Of a stretch of DNA of 9,189 nucleotides, positions 5,890 to 9,189 are shown piece by piece (position 1 is the stretch's first letter; every line of letters begins with the position of its first letter). The DNA comes from Aerococcus sp. UBA6277 (GTDB lineage: Bacteria; Bacillota; Bacilli; Lactobacillales; Aerococcaceae): positions 1-9,189 of the forward strand of contig NZ_DJUR01000041.1 of NCBI RefSeq assembly GCF_002440555.1, given 5' to 3'. The notes under the pieces were generated by a model, which did no database searches, was not told the DNA's origin, and saw only the letters and a list, made by a program, of their open reading frames with translations. The position numbers and the translations under genes were made by a program.

Positions 5890-5924
5890 CTAATGCACAT
5901 TTTATCAGATAAAAATTGCATCTA

Positions 5925-7121
5925 TTATTTAGCCATTTTCCCTTGAACAAATTCACGGATACGTTTCATTGCTTCTGCAAAAGTTTCTTCGTTGGTTGCA
6001 TATGAAAAACGAATATGGTCTGCCTTACCAAAGGCCACACCAGGCACCCCAACAACATGCGCTTGATCGATGAAGGCATTGGCTAAGTCTGTTACGGATT
6101 CATAGCCACATAATCTAGCAGTTTCAGTTGCATCTGGGAATAGGTAAAAAGCCCCTTGCGGTTTGAAATCTAATTTAAAGCCCGGAATCGTTAACACTTC
6201 TTCATAGGCTGCATTTAGGCGGTTTTCAAATTCTTTACGCATGGCTTCAACGGCCTCTTCACGGGGACCCGTTAAGGCAGCTAAGGCTGCAAATTGACTG
6301 ATACCTGCTGGGTTTGAGTTGATTTGACTAGCCAATTTAGCAAAAGCGCCAACATATTTGTTATCCGCTAAGGCATAGCCTAAACGCCAACCTGTCATCG
6401 CATAGGCTTTTGAAAAACCATTGATCACGATAGTATTTTCTTGGACTTCCGGTGAAATGGCTGCAATCGATTGTGCTTGATGACCGTTGTAGACTAAACG
6501 GTAGTAGATTTCATCGGCAACTACCAGGATATTGTGGTCTAAACAATATTGCGCTACTGCGCGGGCGTCTTCTTCACTCATGATCGCCCCTGTTGGGTTA
6601 GATGGTGTATTTAAGACAAGTAATTTTGTTTTGTCAGTGACATGCTGGTCTAACAATTCTGGGGTGATTCTAAAGTTGTCACTTGCTGACGTTTCAAAAA
6701 TTACTGGTATCCCGTCTGCCATTTTCACTTGGTCCACGTAGCTTACCCAATAAGGCGCTGGGATTAAGACTTCGTCCCCTTCATTTAATAGGGATTGGAA
6801 GGTGTAGTACAAGACCATCTTCGCCCCATCAGCAATAAAAACTTGGTCTAACGTGTAGTCAACTTGGTCGTATTCAGCATGATAGTCAATAATGGCTTGT
6901 TTCAATGCTGTGATCCCTGTTGAATCTGTGTAATGGTGACCGCGACCCGCAAACATATCCTCTTTTACTTGTTCTAGGATGTAGTTTGGGGTGTTAAAAT
7001 CCGGTTCCCCTACCGCTAGTGAGATGACGTCAACTCCTTGTGCTTGTAGTGCACGAGCCTTAGCTGCAGCAGCCGCTGTTTGTGACCCCTGCATTTTTTT
7101 AATTCTATTTGCTAATTCCAT
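5925..7121 (-). CDS. aspB: Pyridoxal-phosphate aspartate aminotransferase, class I
   Basis: A 398-aa cytoplasmic fold-type I aminotransferase, predicted to interconvert aspartate and 2-oxoglutarate with oxaloacetate and glutamate. Visible signatures are SLAVGEPDF (34-42), PYW with Trp125 stacking on the cofactor, NPTG (175-178), DEIYY with Asp203 and Tyr206, the Schiff-base Lys238 in NGFSKAYAMTGWRLGY, Arg246, and the substrate-carboxylate Arg371 in IRFSYA. Length matches the Bacillus AspB class (about 390 aa). The ATG at 7121 is chosen because AGGAGG (7136-7131) lies 9 nt upstream and homologous proteins start here; a longer frame to 7211 runs through the end of ypmB and is not supported. The Shine-Dalgarno sequence overlaps the ypmB stop codon (TAGGAGG), indicating coupled translation. 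The aspB name rests on neighbourhood as well as sequence; related aromatic or broad-range transaminases cannot be excluded. Confidence 0.92.
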   Translation of the reverse strand: MELANRIKKMQGSQTAAAAAKARALQAQGVDVISLAVGEPDFNTPNYILEQVKEDMFAGRGHHYTDSTGITALKQAIIDYHAEYDQVDYTLDQVFIADGAKMVLYYTFQSLLNEGDEVLIPAPYWVSYVDQVKMADGIPVIFETSASDNFRITPELLDQHVTDKTKLLVLNTPSNPTGAIMSEEDARAVAQYCLDHNILVVADEIYYRLVYNGHQAQSIAAISPEVQENTIVINGFSKAYAMTGWRLGYALADNKYVGAFAKLASQINSNPAGISQFAALAALTGPREEAVEAMRKEFENRLNAAYEEVLTIPGFKLDFKPQGAFYLFPDATETARLCGYESVTDLANAFIDQAHVVGVPGVAFGKADHIRFSYATNEETFAEAMKRIREFVQGKMAK

Positions 7122-7134
7122 AGCCTCATTCCTC

Positions 7135-7608
7135 CTATAAGTCGTTGATAGTTTCGTACCATTCACCAGTTGTTGCATTGATGTAATGGTAGCCAAGACG
7201 GCCGTCTGCATCTGTGAATGAAACTTCCCACACGAATGTATCGTTTTCGATACCGAGGTTGGCTTTTCTTACATTGACATCAGGCATTTCGTATCTTGTC
7301 AGTGAAAAGGCGTTATCTTCATTCACCATCTCATCTACAAAGCCCATTTTCTGGTAATCAGTATCGGGTTGGTAGGCAAAATAAACTTGGCGCCCTTCAC
7401 TATTTTCGCCCAAAACGGCATAATACGTTTCATCTTTATTAAATACATAAAAATCAGTGATATTGGTTAGGCCAGCATCCTTTGCTGCTTTCGTCGTTTC
7501 TACTTCTGCACTAGCCACCATTTGTTGCGAATTCGCATAAATATAGGTGGACCCAACCAAGTAAATCACCATCACGGCGATCAAAATGGAAAATAACTTG
7601 CGTTTCAT
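7135..7608 (-). CDS. ypmB: YpmB-like membrane-anchored protein (DUF5590, PepSY-like fold)
   Basis: A 157-aa protein with a basic start (MKRK), one hydrophobic segment at about residues 5-25 acting as an uncleaved signal anchor, and a soluble extracytoplasmic part. The region FVWEVSFTDADGRLGYHYIN followed by ATTGEWYE (about 125-152) is a PepSY-like strand-helix unit ending in the typical TGEW turn; the preceding part matches DUF5590. There are no lipobox or cysteine residues. PepSY-type domains are often linked to protease inhibition or cell-wall control, but no function is established for YpmB. The ATG at 7608 follows AAAAGGGG with 9 nt spacing. It lies 39 nt after dinG and 13 nt before aspB, the conserved dinG-ypmB-aspB order. 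Confidence 0.85.
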   Translation of the reverse strand: MKRKLFSILIAVMVIYLVGSTYIYANSQQMVASAEVETTKAAKDAGLTNITDFYVFNKDETYYAVLGENSEGRQVYFAYQPDTDYQKMGFVDEMVNEDNAFSLTRYEMPDVNVRKANLGIENDTFVWEVSFTDADGRLGYHYINATTGEWYETINDL

Positions 7609-7647
7609 TATCTCTTGCCCCTTTTGTAGGTCTATTCTAACATAATT

Positions 7648-9189
7648 TTAATCTATCTGCTTTAATTCCTGTAGTTTTACCGTCTGCATATTCAAAGCAT
7701 CCGGCATCACACCAGCAATTTGGTCAGCATAGGCCGCCTTTTCTAGCCGCTTATCCAGTGAGATAAAGATAGCATCTTGGCTACCCGACGCGGCCATCCG
7801 ACCAAATATTTGTGTTAAATTCATTAACATTTCCGGTAAGGCCACATCATCAAAGTAGTTATCGCCAAGTGATTTTAGATAGTCTTGCTTGGCTAATTCA
7901 TCTGGCGTATCTGGCGCTGAGAACGGCAGTCTGGTTAGGACAAAAGCGTCCGTTTTGGCATTAAGATGGACCCCTTCTTGAAAGCTAGCCAAAGCGAACA
8001 ATATGGCCCGTGAACTGTCTTCATACTGACGGGCTAACCGGTCTAGATTGCGTTGATTATTTTGGACAATCAGGTTGCCATAATCAGACCGAGTCATCCG
8101 CTGCTTCATTTCAAATTGCGTTGCCCGCATCAAAGACCTAGACTGGAAGAAAACTTGGATTTTTTGCATGGCTTTTCGATTGGTCCATAGGGTTTCCACC
8201 AAATCAGCAATCACCATAGCAGCCTGGTCCTCATTGTATTTGTCGATAGAGTGGTAGTCTTTCAGATAATAGCCACGAACTTGATGGTCCCGGCCTTGGA
8301 CTAATTGCTGGGTGTAAGAATCTTCCATGAAAGAAAACCATGCAAAGTCCTCGATACCAAATAATGACTGAATCATATTTTTAGACCGGACGATTTCAAG
8401 TGACGCTGATACCAATAACATTTGGCTTGGAATCGCTTGGAATATAGCCGCTAAATGAGCCTGACTCGTGTACAATTTGCGGTCAATGGTCACTTGAACA
8501 TAGTGTTTGCCGAAATTGACTTGTAAGTCCGCGTAATAATTTTTGCTAGGTTCGGTCGTTTCTAGCCAGATTTGAATCGTGTAATCATATTGGTTTAATT
8601 GGCCAAGTAATTGCTGGTAGGCCCGCTTGGTCAATATCTCCATTTGATATAGCTGTCTGCCAATGACCTTCAACGGTGACACCATCTTAGACATGGCTGT
8701 AATCGCCTTTTGGGCTGATTCTCGCCAATCGGCCACTAGATAATAGTCATAGGCAATATAATAGGATTTTTGTGCCGTATGCCGTTGGTAGTAAGATTTG
8801 GTTTGGAATTTATCCGAAATTTGATCAATAAACCGGTCTAAATTGCCCCAAGCCTCCTGTAAATTCTGCTCCACATGGTAGAGTTTGTCGACTGCCTGGA
8901 TTTTCACATTATTGGTGACTACCTTGTCCATCAACCGGTGCACAGTTCGTTCCATAGCCTTTAAAGTTTCCTCCACCTCTTTCGATTGGAGGGTTTTAAT
9001 CTGTTGTTGGTGGACGGTCACCGGTAATTGATGGCATTCATCAATAATGACCTTAGCTTTTTCTGTCAAAATAGCTTGGTCAATTAAATCTTGGTAATGG
9101 TAGACAAAGTAAGCGTGGTTTAAAATCACGATGTTTGCAGACTTGGCTTCCGTCACATGTCGCTCATAGAAAGCATAATCCGCCCATCT
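7648..9189 (-). CDS. dinG: DinG-type ATP-dependent helicase/3'-5' exonuclease, C-terminal part (5' end outside window)
   Basis: The frame is open to the right edge: 513 residues are visible and the beginning is missing, including Walker A and, if present, the N-terminal DnaQ-like exonuclease domain usual in Firmicutes. The GTG at 9156 is internal, because the codons upstream still encode DinG-like sequence (RWADYAFYERH) leading into NIVILNHAYF. Visible helicase elements are motif II as DECH (codons 9042-9031), motif III as SASL, an EGV element as ASFQEGVH (7989-7966), RLPFSAPDTP, and a motif VI region as QIFGRMAA (7812-7789). Motif VI normally reads QxxGRxxR; the last Arg is Ala here, and the Asp expected after EGV is His. 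This suggests weakened or lost helicase activity, consistent with reports that staphylococcal DinG acts mainly as an exonuclease. It is the first visible gene of the dinG-ypmB-aspB unit. Confidence 0.9.
   Translation of the reverse strand, partial: RWADYAFYERHVTEAKSANIVILNHAYFVYHYQDLIDQAILTEKAKVIIDECHQLPVTVHQQQIKTLQSKEVEETLKAMERTVHRLMDKVVTNNVKIQAVDKLYHVEQNLQEAWGNLDRFIDQISDKFQTKSYYQRHTAQKSYYIAYDYYLVADWRESAQKAITAMSKMVSPLKVIGRQLYQMEILTKRAYQQLLGQLNQYDYTIQIWLETTEPSKNYYADLQVNFGKHYVQVTIDRKLYTSQAHLAAIFQAIPSQMLLVSASLEIVRSKNMIQSLFGIEDFAWFSFMEDSYTQQLVQGRDHQVRGYYLKDYHSIDKYNEDQAAMVIADLVETLWTNRKAMQKIQVFFQSRSLMRATQFEMKQRMTRSDYGNLIVQNNQRNLDRLARQYEDSSRAILFALASFQEGVHLNAKTDAFVLTRLPFSAPDTPDELAKQDYLKSLGDNYFDDVALPEMLMNLTQIFGRMAASGSQDAIFISLDKRLEKAAYADQIAGVMPDALNMQTVKLQELKQID

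Noticed and set aside
5742..5924. T-box or other riboswitch ahead of dnaD, since an aminoacyl-tRNA synthetase gene is often here
   Set aside because: There is no T-box sequence, specifier stem or antiterminator; the only hairpin is the aspB terminator, which lies upstream of the -10 box.
7114..7131. Five-codon leader frame (MRLWN) overlapping the aspB start
   Set aside because: It arises from ATG in GGAGGAATG and ends within the first codons of aspB. It is too short, with no attenuator structure around it, to call a leader peptide.
7122..7211. Extended N terminus of AspB starting at 7211
   Set aside because: The extra 30 residues are read out of frame through the conserved end of ypmB, while a strong AGGAGG marks the ATG at 7121.

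Overview
The window looks like a chromosomal housekeeping segment from a low-GC Gram-positive bacterium (Firmicutes), most likely of the order Lactobacillales. The evidence is the A+T-rich DNA, strong AGGAGG-type ribosome sites, and the families present: DinG exonuclease/helicase, YpmB, AspB, DnaD, Nth, YunD, YutD, YutF and the DUF1461 membrane protein. A narrower placement such as Aerococcaceae or Carnobacteriaceae is only a guess. Every gene I accept is on the minus strand, so transcription runs from high to low coordinates. No gap between genes exceeds 300 bases, and I found no rRNA, tRNA, CRISPR array or prophage.

In transcription order the first block is dinG (5' end beyond the window), ypmB and aspB, ending at a strong hairpin terminator at 5856-5889. 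Next is dnaD-nth, whose promoter -10 box lies directly against that terminator. Then comes a single marR-type regulator with its own promoter, a candidate operator and a terminator at 3772-3807. The last block is yunD-yutD-yutF-DUF1461, packed tightly: yutD and yutF abut with no gap, and the DUF1461 gene overlaps yutF by 26 nt. The left edge stops 24 nt past the DUF1461 stop codon, in a sequence that resembles the end of an ISL3-family insertion sequence.

The first five genes correspond to the known dinG-ypmB-aspB-asnS-dnaD-nth neighbourhood of Firmicutes, but asnS is absent between aspB and dnaD, and ypmA (present in Bacillus) is absent too. Several proteins have unusual key residues. Nth has Asp where the third cysteine of the [4Fe-4S] motif should be. 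DinG has lost the last arginine of helicase motif VI and the Asp of the EGVD element. YutD carries a basic, glutamine-rich tail longer than its core domain.

Together the genes cover DNA repair and processing (DinG, Nth), replication restart and initiation (DnaD), aspartate metabolism (AspB), nucleotide or phosphate-ester salvage (YunD, YutF), and poorly understood envelope or regulatory functions (YpmB, YutD, DUF1461). I did not find a convincing undescribed multi-gene system. The findings below are specific departures from family norms and regulatory structures.
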